Source of the DNA: a virus
Virus record (IMG/VR): IMGVR_UViG_3300030107_003843
Location: 1-21,227 of that record
DNA length: 21,227 nucleotides
Strand: one strand, 5' to 3'
The stretch's first letter is position 1. The number at the start of each line of letters is the position of its first letter. Below are positions 1 through 7,348 of this stretch, piece after piece. The notes beneath the pieces are model-generated. The model made no database searches. It was not told where the DNA came from and saw only the letters and a list, made by a program, of their open reading frames with translations. The position numbers and the translations under genes are program-made.

Positions 1-258
1 GGATGTAATGATGACCTTGCCATGTGCTTGGTAATTTATGCGTGGTTGGTTGCTCAAGACTACTTTAAAGAACTCACAGATCAAGATGTAAGAAAGAGAT
101 TATATGACGAACAAAAGAATCAAATAGAACAAGATATGGCACCATTTGGTTTTATGTCTGATGGACTTACTGAGGAAAGTTCCTTTGTAGATCCAGAAGG
201 CCAAAGGTGGTATGCTGATGAATATGGAGATAGGTCATACATGTGGGACTACATGTAA
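1..258 (+). CDS. gp17: Terminase large subunit gp17, C-terminal fragment
   Basis: The window opens inside this gene; frame 1 is open from base 1 to the TAA at 256-258, leaving the last 85 residues. The visible start (GCNDDLAMCLVIYAWL) resembles the late part of the T4-type terminase nuclease domain, with the acidic pair NDD just before a hydrophobic helix. The tail is acidic and aromatic-rich and ends in WDYM. The complete protein packages DNA into the prohead, using an N-terminal ATPase and a C-terminal RNase H-like nuclease; only the nuclease end is here. Its position directly before the sheath gene gp18 fits the T4 order 17-18-19-20. Identification rests on this synteny plus the short match, because no ATPase motif is inside the window. 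Confidence 0.85.
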   Translation, partial: GCNDDLAMCLVIYAWLVAQDYFKELTDQDVRKRLYDEQKNQIEQDMAPFGFMSDGLTEESSFVDPEGQRWYADEYGDRSYMWDYM

Positions 259-282
259 TAATGCATGTAAGGGTATCTAATT

Positions 283-290
283 TATAAATA
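283..290 (+). promoter_or_regulatory. Late promoter TATAAATA upstream of gp18
   Basis: A perfect TATAAATA octamer lies in the gap between gp17 and gp18, 40 nt before the gp18 start. In T4-like phages this is the late promoter element recognised by host RNA polymerase carrying gp55, and gp55 is encoded in this window. A good ribosome binding sequence (AGAGGG at about 315-320) sits just before the gp18 ATG. Confidence 0.75.
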
Positions 291-329
291 ATTTTAGTAA
301 TTGAATCTTCTATAAGAGGGAAAAAAGAC

Positions 330-2780
330 ATGTCACTTAACTTAGTATCCCCTGGAGTTAAAGTAAGGGAAGTTGACTTAACTATTGGGAACATTAGTGG
401 AGCTAATGAACAGGTGGGTGCTATTGCTGGTCCCTTTGAGAGAGGTCCAGTCGAAGTTCCAACTTTGATTGAAACTGAACAAGATCTTCTTGCAACTTTT
501 GGGGAACCACAAACAGATAACAACCAATTTGAGTATTGGATGAGTGCATCATCATATCTTTCGTATGGTGGTGTTCTTAGGGTTGTTAGAGCAGATAATA
601 CAAACCTGAAAAGTGCAAACGTTTCGGTTAATAAAGGACAACCAGTTGGTGTTGATGGGATAGTATCTCTAGGTGCAACAACAATTAGAACCGCAGGAAC
701 ATATTATTATACTGATGCAGATTCTGGTACTGGATTCCAAATAGGAATAGTAACTACTGCAGGATCACCAACTGTTGCAATAACAACAATTGGTAAAAAT
801 ATGACAGATAACCAGACGGTAACTGTAGTTGCTGATACTTCTGGACTTTGGGGTGGTGGCACTGCAAATAACGTTGTATTTAATATTGATGGTGTAACAA
901 ATGGACAAAAAGATTTAAAAATTAAATCATATGAAGATTACAATGACAATCAAGTAACACCTACTACTTGGTTATATGCTGCTAAACATCCAGGATCATG
1001 GGCAAATAACTTAAAGGTATGCACAGTTGATGCAAAAGCAGATCAAATTATTAGTATTGGAGCAACTCAAGTAGGTCCAGGATTAGTTGGTTTGGGTGTA
1101 ACACAATCTTTGGAAACAAGGAAAGAAATTGGTGATGGAGTAACTTCAGATGCAACTGGATTCTTAAGAGGAGTTATTGTTGGTGTTAGTTCAGAGGCAG
1201 GAAAGAGTGAAATTCATGTTAAGATAACTGATACAGTTGATATAACTGGATCCGATTGGGTTTCTACTTCAGTAGAATATTCCAAAGGTGGAAATACAGC
1301 ATTTATTTCTACTGAGGATATAACAGTTGTTAATACAAGTGGATCTGGTGCTGCACATAATACAGGGTTTATTGCTGATGGTAAAACTAATCCATCATCT
1401 GTAGTTGATTGGTATGATCAACAAACTTTGGGATTGGATAATGCAACTGTTTATTGGAAATCTATAGCAGAAAAACCAGCAACTTCAGAGTATGCAAAAG
1501 AAAGAAGTGGAAAAAATGATGAAATGCATGTAGTTGTTGTTGATGATAAAGGAACAGTAACTGGAACTGCAGGAAATATTATTGAGAAGTTTTTGAATCT
1601 ATCAAAAGCATCTGATGGTAAAATATCTCCAGCAGAGAATATTTACTATAGAGATTCTATTGCAAATAAATCTCAATACATTTATGCTGGTGCTGCAGAA
1701 GTTGATAATGAAAATTCAACTGGTTTAGTTCAAACTAGCAATACTGTTGGATTTACATTAGCAGGAGTTGGAAATTGGGGAAGTGTTGTTCAGGGAAGAA
1801 CATTTTCTGGAGTTGGTGCAACTGTTTACAATTTAACGGAAGGACAAGATTATTCTGCTAGTGGTGGATACGGTGCAAATCTTGCAAATATTGTTAGTGC
1901 ATATGATCAATTTAAGAATCAAGCAGAATATGATATTGATTTCTTAATTCAAGGTCCATCTGGTGGATCAACTAGAGATGAGTCTTCCGCAAAGGCAAGA
2001 AAGTTAATTGCTATTGCAGAGCAAAGAAAGGATTGTGTTGCATGTATTTCACCTCATAGAGGAGATGTTGTAAGCATAGCAGATTCTGATACACAAACTG
2101 ATAATATTATAGATTTCTTTGATCCTTTACCATCTTCATCTTATGCAGTATTTGATTCTGGTTACAAATATGCTTTTGATAGATTTAATAATAAGTTCAG
2201 ATATATTCCTCTCAATGCTGATATTGCAGGATTGATGGCAAGAACTTCTATTAATCAGTATTCTTGGTTCTCACCAGCTGGTGCAGCAAGAGGTGCAATT
2301 AATGGTGCTATTAAATTAGCATATAATCCATCTAAAGCACAAAGGGATGCGATTTATCCTAAGAGAATAAATCCAGTTATTGCTTCTCCTGGACAAGGTA
2401 TTGTCCTATTCGGTGATAAGACAGGACTGGGATATGCTTCTGCTTTTGATAGAATAAATGTTCGTCGTTTATTCTTGACTATTGAATCAACAATAGAAAG
2501 GGCAGCAAAAGATCAATTATTTGAATTCAACGATGTTATTACAAGATCTAGTTTCTTGAATATTGTTGATCCTTATCTTCGTGATGTTAAGGCGAAACGA
2601 GGTGTTACTGATTATGTTGTTATTTGTGATGAAACAAATAACACACCAGATATAATTGATTCAAATCAATTTAGGGCTGACATCTTTGTCAAACCAAATA
2701 GGTCTATTAACTTTATCGGACTTTCCTTTGTTGCTACTCGCACAGGAGTAAGTTTTGAAGAAGTTGTTGGAAACGTTTAA
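330..2780 (+). CDS. gp18: Contractile tail sheath protein gp18
   Basis: This 816-residue protein is the contractile tail sheath subunit, which wraps the tail tube and shortens to drive the tube into the host. Its N-terminus (SPGVKVREVDLT) is the typical T4-type sheath opening. The C-terminal third carries conserved sheath features: the stretch around SPAGAARG, a region starting NVRRLFLTIE, and a C-terminal NFIGLSFVATRTGVSFEEV strand used for subunit linkage. It is clearly longer than T4 gp18 (659 residues). The extra length lies in the middle, a Thr/Gly/Val-rich region at about residues 90-420 that probably forms outward-facing insertion domains. AGAGGG precedes the start, and a late promoter lies 40 nt upstream. 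The next gene, gp19, follows after 25 nt without an obvious late promoter, so the two are probably co-transcribed. Confidence 0.95.
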   Translation: MSLNLVSPGVKVREVDLTIGNISGANEQVGAIAGPFERGPVEVPTLIETEQDLLATFGEPQTDNNQFEYWMSASSYLSYGGVLRVVRADNTNLKSANVSVNKGQPVGVDGIVSLGATTIRTAGTYYYTDADSGTGFQIGIVTTAGSPTVAITTIGKNMTDNQTVTVVADTSGLWGGGTANNVVFNIDGVTNGQKDLKIKSYEDYNDNQVTPTTWLYAAKHPGSWANNLKVCTVDAKADQIISIGATQVGPGLVGLGVTQSLETRKEIGDGVTSDATGFLRGVIVGVSSEAGKSEIHVKITDTVDITGSDWVSTSVEYSKGGNTAFISTEDITVVNTSGSGAAHNTGFIADGKTNPSSVVDWYDQQTLGLDNATVYWKSIAEKPATSEYAKERSGKNDEMHVVVVDDKGTVTGTAGNIIEKFLNLSKASDGKISPAENIYYRDSIANKSQYIYAGAAEVDNENSTGLVQTSNTVGFTLAGVGNWGSVVQGRTFSGVGATVYNLTEGQDYSASGGYGANLANIVSAYDQFKNQAEYDIDFLIQGPSGGSTRDESSAKARKLIAIAEQRKDCVACISPHRGDVVSIADSDTQTDNIIDFFDPLPSSSYAVFDSGYKYAFDRFNNKFRYIPLNADIAGLMARTSINQYSWFSPAGAARGAINGAIKLAYNPSKAQRDAIYPKRINPVIASPGQGIVLFGDKTGLGYASAFDRINVRRLFLTIESTIERAAKDQLFEFNDVITRSSFLNIVDPYLRDVKAKRGVTDYVVICDETNNTPDIIDSNQFRADIFVKPNRSINFIGLSFVATRTGVSFEEVVGNV

Positions 2781-2805
2781 TTAAATCAAATAGAGGCACA
2801 AATTA

Positions 2806-3441
2806 ATGGCAAACCTAAACATTCCAAATACAAGAGATAGAACCCTTGAGGCATTCAAGGGTCGTATGATTGGGGGTGGTGCAAGACCTAATTTATTTGA
2901 ATGTGAACTAAATTTTCCCTCAGACGCAATTCCATCTACAACAACTGTAGATGAAATTACTGATAAAGCAAGATTTCTTGTTAAAGCAGCAGCATTACCT
3001 GCATCAAATATTACTCCAATTAATATTCCTTTTAGAGGAAGGAATTTAAAAATTGCTGGAGATAGAACATTTGATCCTTGGTCAGTAACAATTATCAATG
3101 ATGTAGATTTCACAATTAGAACTGCATTTGAAAGATGGATGAATCTTATCAATAAACATGAAGATAATTCTGGATTAACCAATTCTATTGATTATCAAAG
3201 AGATGTTGTTGTTAGACAATTGGGTAGATCTTCTCTTTCTGGTGTCGCACCAAATAGTGCTGCACAAGTTCCTGTTCTAAAACAGTATAGATTTTATAGT
3301 GTATTTCCAACTAATGTTTCCGATATTGCTCTATCATATGATAGTTCTGATGCAATTGAAGAATTTAGTGTAGATCTACAAGTTCAGTGGTGGGATGCAC
3401 TAAATCCTGATGGATCAACCCAACTTGGCACAAATTCATAA
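2806..3441 (+). CDS. gp19: Tail tube protein gp19
   Basis: This 211-residue protein follows the sheath gene and has tail-tube signatures: an N-terminal segment GGARPNLFECELNFP, then the beta-strand-rich segments LVKAAALPASN and INIPFRGRNLKIAGDRTFDPW, and an FERWMNLIN helix. Homologues stack as hexamer rings to form the inner tube through which DNA passes. It is longer than T4 gp19 (163 residues), as is common in marine relatives. TAGAGG about 10 nt before the ATG serves as ribosome binding site. The TAA stop lies inside a CATAAATA late-promoter-like octamer that precedes gp20. Confidence 0.93.
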   Translation: MANLNIPNTRDRTLEAFKGRMIGGGARPNLFECELNFPSDAIPSTTTVDEITDKARFLVKAAALPASNITPINIPFRGRNLKIAGDRTFDPWSVTIINDVDFTIRTAFERWMNLINKHEDNSGLTNSIDYQRDVVVRQLGRSSLSGVAPNSAAQVPVLKQYRFYSVFPTNVSDIALSYDSSDAIEEFSVDLQVQWWDALNPDGSTQLGTNS

Positions 3442-3444
3442 ATA
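3437..3444 (+). promoter_or_regulatory. Late-promoter-like CATAAATA over the gp19 stop
   Basis: CATAAATA has one mismatch to the T4 late consensus and includes the gp19 TAA stop. It is 30 nt upstream of gp20. A second -10-like element, TATAAT, follows at 3449-3454, so either could start gp20 transcripts. No clear -35 box is seen. Confidence 0.5.
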
Positions 3445-3474
3445 GTGCTATAATAGTAGGAAAAAGTTTATACA

Positions 3475-5061
3475 ATGGCAAAACTGTTTGGATTTAAGTT
3501 ACCAAGTTCTGACGAAACCAAATCTAAAGGAGTTATTTCACCAATAGCTCCTAGTGATGAGGATAAGTCAGATTTTTATGTGTCTAGTGGTTTTTACGGA
3601 CAATACGTAGATATAGAAGGCGTATATAAAAGCGAACAAGATTTAGTTCGTAGATATCGTGAGATGTGTTTGCATCCAGAATGCGATAGTGCTATTGAAG
3701 ATGTAGTAAATGAAGCTATCGTTTCTGATTTAGATGATTCTCCTGTGGAAGTTGAATTATCAAATTTACCTGCATCTGATAAATTAAAAGATATAATTAG
3801 GCAAGAATTTAAATATATCAAACAACTCATGAACTTTGATAAGAAGTGTCATGAAATTTTTCGCACCTGGTATATTGATGGAAGAATTTTTTATCATAAA
3901 GTAATTGATTTAAAGAAACCTCAAGAAGGAATCCAACAAGTCAGATTTATCGATCCATTAAAAATAAGATTAATTCGTCAAGTAGAAAAGACAGGATCAA
4001 ATAGAATGTCACCTTTTGATGTAAGTAAAAATAGTGGTGATGTTACTAATTATGATGCACCAAAAATCAATGAGTACTATTTGTATGATCCGAATAGTGC
4101 TACAAATAAGGGATCTGGTATAATGCCAACAAAGGATCAAAAAGGTGCAGTAAAAATAGCAAAAGATGCAATTACATTTGTCACTTCAGGACTTGTAGAT
4201 CGTAATAAGCAAACAGTTTTATCATACTTACATAAAGCAATCAAAGCACTTAACCAATTAAGAATGGTTGAGGATAGTCTTGTTATTTACAGACTATCTC
4301 GTGCTCCAGAAAGAAGAATATTCTACATTGATGTAGGAAATCTTCCTAAGATTAAAGCAGAGCAATATCTGCGTGATGTTATGAACCGTTATAGAAATAA
4401 ACTGGTTTATAATGCTGAAATCACTACACTTCCTGGTGGACAAAACCTTGGAGAACTTACTGATATTGAATATTTCCAAACTAAACTTTATAAGTCATTA
4501 AATGTTCCATCAAGTAGACTTGACAGTCAAGGTGGATTTAATCTAGGTAGATCATCAGAGATCTTAAGAGATGAACTTAAGTTTACCAAGTTTGTTGGTA
4601 GACTTCGTAAGAGATTTTCTGGCATCTTTAATGATATGCTAAAGACTCAGTTAATTCTTAAGAATGTAATTACTCCAGAAGATTGGGATTCTTTAGAAGA
4701 TCATATTCAATATGACTTTTTATATGATAATCATTTCTCCGATCTTAAAGAGAATGAATTACTTCAAGAGCAATTAGGTGTAATTGCTTCTATGGAACCA
4801 TACATGGGTAAATATTTCTCTGCTCAATATGTAAGAACAAAAGTTCTAAAACAAACTGAAACAGAAATGAAGGAAATGGATGAGCAAATGGCAAAAGAAA
4901 TTGAGGATGGTATTATACCTGATCCAAATATGCCAGTTGATCCAGCAACAGGAATGCCAGCTGATCAAGCATTAGCAGGGTATGATATGATGGGAACTGC
5001 TCCAGAAGGAAGTTTAGAAGATCAATCAACAACTCAAATGCCGAAAGGTGGCGAGATATAA
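3475..5061 (+). CDS. gp20: Portal vertex protein gp20
   Basis: This 528-residue protein matches T4 gp20 in size (524) and position. It forms the dodecameric ring at one head vertex that nucleates prohead assembly, conducts DNA during packaging and later connects to the neck. Recognisable portal segments include the early block around HPECDSAIEDVVNEAIV, the RFIDPLKIRLIR region, YRLSRAPERRIFYIDVGNLPK (a hallmark of T4-like portals), and a stretch beginning NVPSSRLDSQ in the crown and wing region. The acidic, Met/Pro-rich C-terminus is probably flexible. This is the gene widely used as a marker for cyanomyoviruses. Its ribosome binding site is weak (TAGG about 14 nt upstream). The TAA stop is embedded in the next late promoter. 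Confidence 0.96.
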   Translation: MAKLFGFKLPSSDETKSKGVISPIAPSDEDKSDFYVSSGFYGQYVDIEGVYKSEQDLVRRYREMCLHPECDSAIEDVVNEAIVSDLDDSPVEVELSNLPASDKLKDIIRQEFKYIKQLMNFDKKCHEIFRTWYIDGRIFYHKVIDLKKPQEGIQQVRFIDPLKIRLIRQVEKTGSNRMSPFDVSKNSGDVTNYDAPKINEYYLYDPNSATNKGSGIMPTKDQKGAVKIAKDAITFVTSGLVDRNKQTVLSYLHKAIKALNQLRMVEDSLVIYRLSRAPERRIFYIDVGNLPKIKAEQYLRDVMNRYRNKLVYNAEITTLPGGQNLGELTDIEYFQTKLYKSLNVPSSRLDSQGGFNLGRSSEILRDELKFTKFVGRLRKRFSGIFNDMLKTQLILKNVITPEDWDSLEDHIQYDFLYDNHFSDLKENELLQEQLGVIASMEPYMGKYFSAQYVRTKVLKQTETEMKEMDEQMAKEIEDGIIPDPNMPVDPATGMPADQALAGYDMMGTAPEGSLEDQSTTQMPKGGEI

Positions 5062-5064
5062 ATA
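5057..5064 (+). promoter_or_regulatory. Late promoter TATAAATA over the gp20 stop
   Basis: A perfect TATAAATA octamer contains the gp20 stop codon (TAA at 5059-5061) and lies 25 nt before the small core gene. It probably gives a separate late start for the core, LamG and protease genes. Confidence 0.72.
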
Positions 5065-5089
5065 TCCACAGTAGTTATTTTTTATTAAA

Positions 5090-5308
5090 ATGGATGAATT
5101 AATGAACACAATGCTTGATAAAGGAGCGTCTGCTTCTGATGTGAGTGATAAAATAAAAGAAATTTTATTTGCTAAAAGTGCAGAAAAAATAGATGCAACA
5201 AAACCAGATGTTGCTGCAAAATTATTTGACGATCAACCAGAAGTAGAAACAGAAACAGAAATAGAAGTAGAAACAGATGATGGTGCTGAAACAGAATCCG
5301 AGGAATAA
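5090..5308 (+). CDS. Prohead core protein, gp67-like
   Basis: This 72-residue protein sits between the portal and protease genes, exactly where T4 has gp67 (the prohead core protein PIP). Its first 45 residues are amphipathic helix (DELMNTMLDKGASASDVSDK, then KIKEILFAKSAEKI). Residues 48-72 are an extremely acidic tail of Glu/Thr/Asp, encoded by a GAAACA-type simple repeat at about 5239-5295. T4 gp67 has the same design of a short helical part and an acidic tail, and is degraded by gp21 during maturation. Sequence identity is too low to name it from motifs alone, so the call rests on place, size and composition. Its stop overlaps the next start by one base (TAATG), suggesting translational coupling. 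Confidence 0.6.
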   Translation: MDELMNTMLDKGASASDVSDKIKEILFAKSAEKIDATKPDVAAKLFDDQPEVETETEIEVETDDGAETESEE

Positions 5309-6336
5309 TGAAAGTATTATCTGCCGAGACAAATTTGGGATCTGCTACAAATGTAGGTAAGGCTCCAGTAGTAAGAATTTATAACAGTGATTCTTCTGCT
5401 GTAACTCTTACTAGAAAGGATGCTGCTGGAATAGTTATTGGAACTTATTCTGTTCCTGCAGATAAAGTCATATATTGTCAAAAATCATTTACAGATACTT
5501 TAGAAGGTGGTGCAAATTTAAAGGCTGCTGCAATTGGATACAGTGAAATGTTGGATATTGTAACACTTGCTAGTGGTGCTGGTGGTGTTATAACTGATAA
5601 TTTAATGTTTCATTTGGATGCTGGTAATGCAGAATCTTATGGAGATCAAACAACTCTTTGGAAGGACTTAACAACTAATAATAACGACTTTCAGAAACAA
5701 GGTGCTCCTACTCACGATCCAGATACTAATGGGGGAATATTTACCTTCGATGGTACGGATGATGCATTCTTCTGTCCACACAATAGCACTCAACTATTAA
5801 CGGATAAAAACTTTACTTTTGAAATATGGGTAAAAGCCATATCACTCAATAGTGAACCTTGGACTAAAATATTGGCCAAAGATAGAGCAGTAAGTTCTTG
5901 GACTGGAACTGGAGTCCAATCGTATGCTGTGATGGGTTGGAATAATACTTATAAACCATATTCAACTCTTATTCAAAGAGAGAATGGAACTTCAGGTGCT
6001 AGTGAAATGGTTGCAGATGATGCTAACTTTCCTACAGGTGTATGGAAACATATGGTTGTGACTGCTGATTTTAATACCAGTATCAGTGATGGTTTTAAAT
6101 TGTATATGAATAATGTATTAGAAGACACTGGAGACATAAGTGATTTTAGTGGAGCTTCTGGTGAAATGAATCAGACTGGAGATTTTACTATTGGGAATCG
6201 TAAACAAGCATCTAGTTGGAGTTCTACGTATGCAAATATTAGTGCTTCGATAGTTAGAGTTTATGTTGATAAAGCATTAACAGCATCCGAAGTTGCCCAA
6301 CATTGGAACCATGAGAAAGCAAGACACGGATTATGA
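5308..6336 (+). CDS. LamG/concanavalin-like domain protein, candidate virion surface protein
   Basis: This 342-residue protein has two parts. Residues 1-80 form a small beta-rich domain that closely resembles the whole product of the next gene (for example RIYNSDSSAVTL here against RLVNTDSSAHLV there, then GTYSVPAD against GSFTLPAN). Residues about 96-342 look like a LamG/concanavalin A-type sandwich, with DNLMFHLDAGN, IFTFDGTDDAFF, FTFEIWVKA, TGVWKHMVVTADF, FKLYMNNV and a final IVRVYVDKALTASEVAQH. Such domains usually bind carbohydrate or act as adhesive decoration. There is no signal peptide or membrane segment. Lying inside the late head operon, it is probably a structural protein with the short domain as virion anchor and the LamG part exposed; that division of labour is inference. 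It overlaps the core gene by one base, and its stop lies in a GATAAATA octamer. Confidence 0.75.
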   Translation: MKVLSAETNLGSATNVGKAPVVRIYNSDSSAVTLTRKDAAGIVIGTYSVPADKVIYCQKSFTDTLEGGANLKAAAIGYSEMLDIVTLASGAGGVITDNLMFHLDAGNAESYGDQTTLWKDLTTNNNDFQKQGAPTHDPDTNGGIFTFDGTDDAFFCPHNSTQLLTDKNFTFEIWVKAISLNSEPWTKILAKDRAVSSWTGTGVQSYAVMGWNNTYKPYSTLIQRENGTSGASEMVADDANFPTGVWKHMVVTADFNTSISDGFKLYMNNVLEDTGDISDFSGASGEMNQTGDFTIGNRKQASSWSSTYANISASIVRVYVDKALTASEVAQHWNHEKARHGL

Positions 6337-6342
6337 TAAATA
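6335..6342 (+). promoter_or_regulatory. Late-promoter-like GATAAATA at the LamG gene stop
   Basis: GATAAATA has one mismatch to TATAAATA and begins inside the TGA stop (6334-6336) of the LamG gene, 27 nt before the next ATG. Confidence 0.42.
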
Positions 6343-6369
6343 ACTCATAGTTAAGTATATCTGAGTATA

Positions 6370-6639
6370 ATGTCAAGGACTTTGATTTTAGGTGCAGAAG
6401 CAGCATGTCCTACAACTACTGGAACTGCCACTAGTTTTAGTGAAGCATCAGCTGTTCGTTTAGTCAATACTGATTCTAGTGCTCACTTAGTAACTGTAGT
6501 AGAAACTCAAAGTGGAACCGTAAAGGGTTCCTTTACACTTCCAGCTAATGCAGTAGAGACACTTGAGAAGAACTATACTCATTGTGTTTTTGCAGCAAAT
6601 GCTGGAGTAAAGGGAGCAAAAGTAGGATTAACCAATTAA
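6370..6639 (+). CDS. Small structural-type protein, paralogue of the LamG protein N-domain
   Basis: This 89-residue protein has no family I can name. Its whole length aligns by eye with residues 1-80 of the preceding LamG protein: AVRLVNTDSSAHLVTV matches VVRIYNSDSSAVTLTR, and SFTLPANAVETLEK matches YSVPADKVIYCQK, followed in both by a small Ala/Gly-rich end. It is predicted to be all-beta, without signal peptide or membrane segment. Location between the core and protease genes, in the place of T4 gp68, suggests a head-associated protein. It could be a free form of a decoration module that occupies the same site as the anchor of the LamG protein. The ribosome binding site is weak (TGAG, 5 nt before the ATG). 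The function is not known. Confidence 0.7.
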   Translation: MSRTLILGAEAACPTTTGTATSFSEASAVRLVNTDSSAHLVTVVETQSGTVKGSFTLPANAVETLEKNYTHCVFAANAGVKGAKVGLTN

Positions 6640-6643
6640 GAAA

Positions 6644-7294
6644 ATGAAATTAATTACAGAAGAAGTATCACAAGTTAAATTTATCACTGAAGGTAAAGGT
6701 GCTAATAAAAAATTGTATATTGAAGGAGTTTTCCTTCAAGGTGATATTAAAAACCGTAATGGTAGAATGTATCCAGTAAATACTCTTGCTCGTGAAGTTG
6801 GAAGATATAATGAAGCATTTGTCCAAAAAGGTCGTGCTTTAGGTGAGTTGGGACATCCTGATGGCCCTACTGTAAATCTTGATCGTGTTTCTCATAAAAT
6901 TACTTCTCTTGTTCAAGAGGGAAATAATTTTAAAGGAAAGGCACAAATTCTTGGAACACCTATGGGTAAGATTGCATCATCACTTTTAGATGAAGGTGTA
7001 ACTCTTGGTGTTTCTTCTCGTGGTGTTGGTTCATTAAAAATGAACAACGAAGGAGTTAATTGTGTTGGTGAAGACTTCATGTTAGCAACTGCTGCTGATA
7101 TCGTTGCTGATCCTTCTGCTCCTGATGCTTTTGTATCTGGAATCATGGAAGGAAAGGAATGGGTTTGGGACGGAGGCACACTTCGTGAACAGATCGCAAC
7201 CCAAACAAAGAAGCGTATTAATACGCTAGTGAGTCAAAGAAAACTTGAGGAGCACAAACTCCAATTATTCAATGATTTTTTGACAAATCTTTAA
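6644..7294 (+). CDS. gp21: Prohead core maturation protease gp21
   Basis: This 216-residue protein is the serine protease that digests the scaffold and trims capsid proteins during T4-type head maturation. It carries the expected landmarks: GDIKNRNGRMYP near residues 33-44, the candidate catalytic histidine in GELGHPDGP (His71), and the candidate nucleophile in GVSSRGVGS (Ser124 or Ser125). A later DIVADPSAPDAF block is conserved in the family. Two ITE sites at residues 4-6 and 14-16 fit the (L/I)xE cleavage rule of gp21-type proteases and could be autocleavage sites. The size is close to T4 gp21 (212). It starts 4 nt after the previous stop and is followed by a late promoter for the scaffold gene. 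Confidence 0.93.
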   Translation: MKLITEEVSQVKFITEGKGANKKLYIEGVFLQGDIKNRNGRMYPVNTLAREVGRYNEAFVQKGRALGELGHPDGPTVNLDRVSHKITSLVQEGNNFKGKAQILGTPMGKIASSLLDEGVTLGVSSRGVGSLKMNNEGVNCVGEDFMLATAADIVADPSAPDAFVSGIMEGKEWVWDGGTLREQIATQTKKRINTLVSQRKLEEHKLQLFNDFLTNL

Positions 7295-7296
7295 TA

Positions 7297-7304
7297 TATA
7301 AATA
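7297..7304 (+). promoter_or_regulatory. Late promoter TATAAATA upstream of gp22
   Basis: A perfect TATAAATA begins 2 nt after the gp21 stop and 45 nt before the gp22 start. A good ribosome binding sequence (CGGAGAG at about 7335-7341) precedes gp22. Confidence 0.72.
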
Positions 7305-7348
7305 AATATAGTAAAATTACCAAAATAGGTTATTCGGAGAGAATTAAA

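Noticed and set aside
5239-5295. GAAACA-type short repeat
   Set aside because: It encodes the acidic Glu/Thr tail of the core protein and is explained by that composition, not by a mobile or regulatory repeat.
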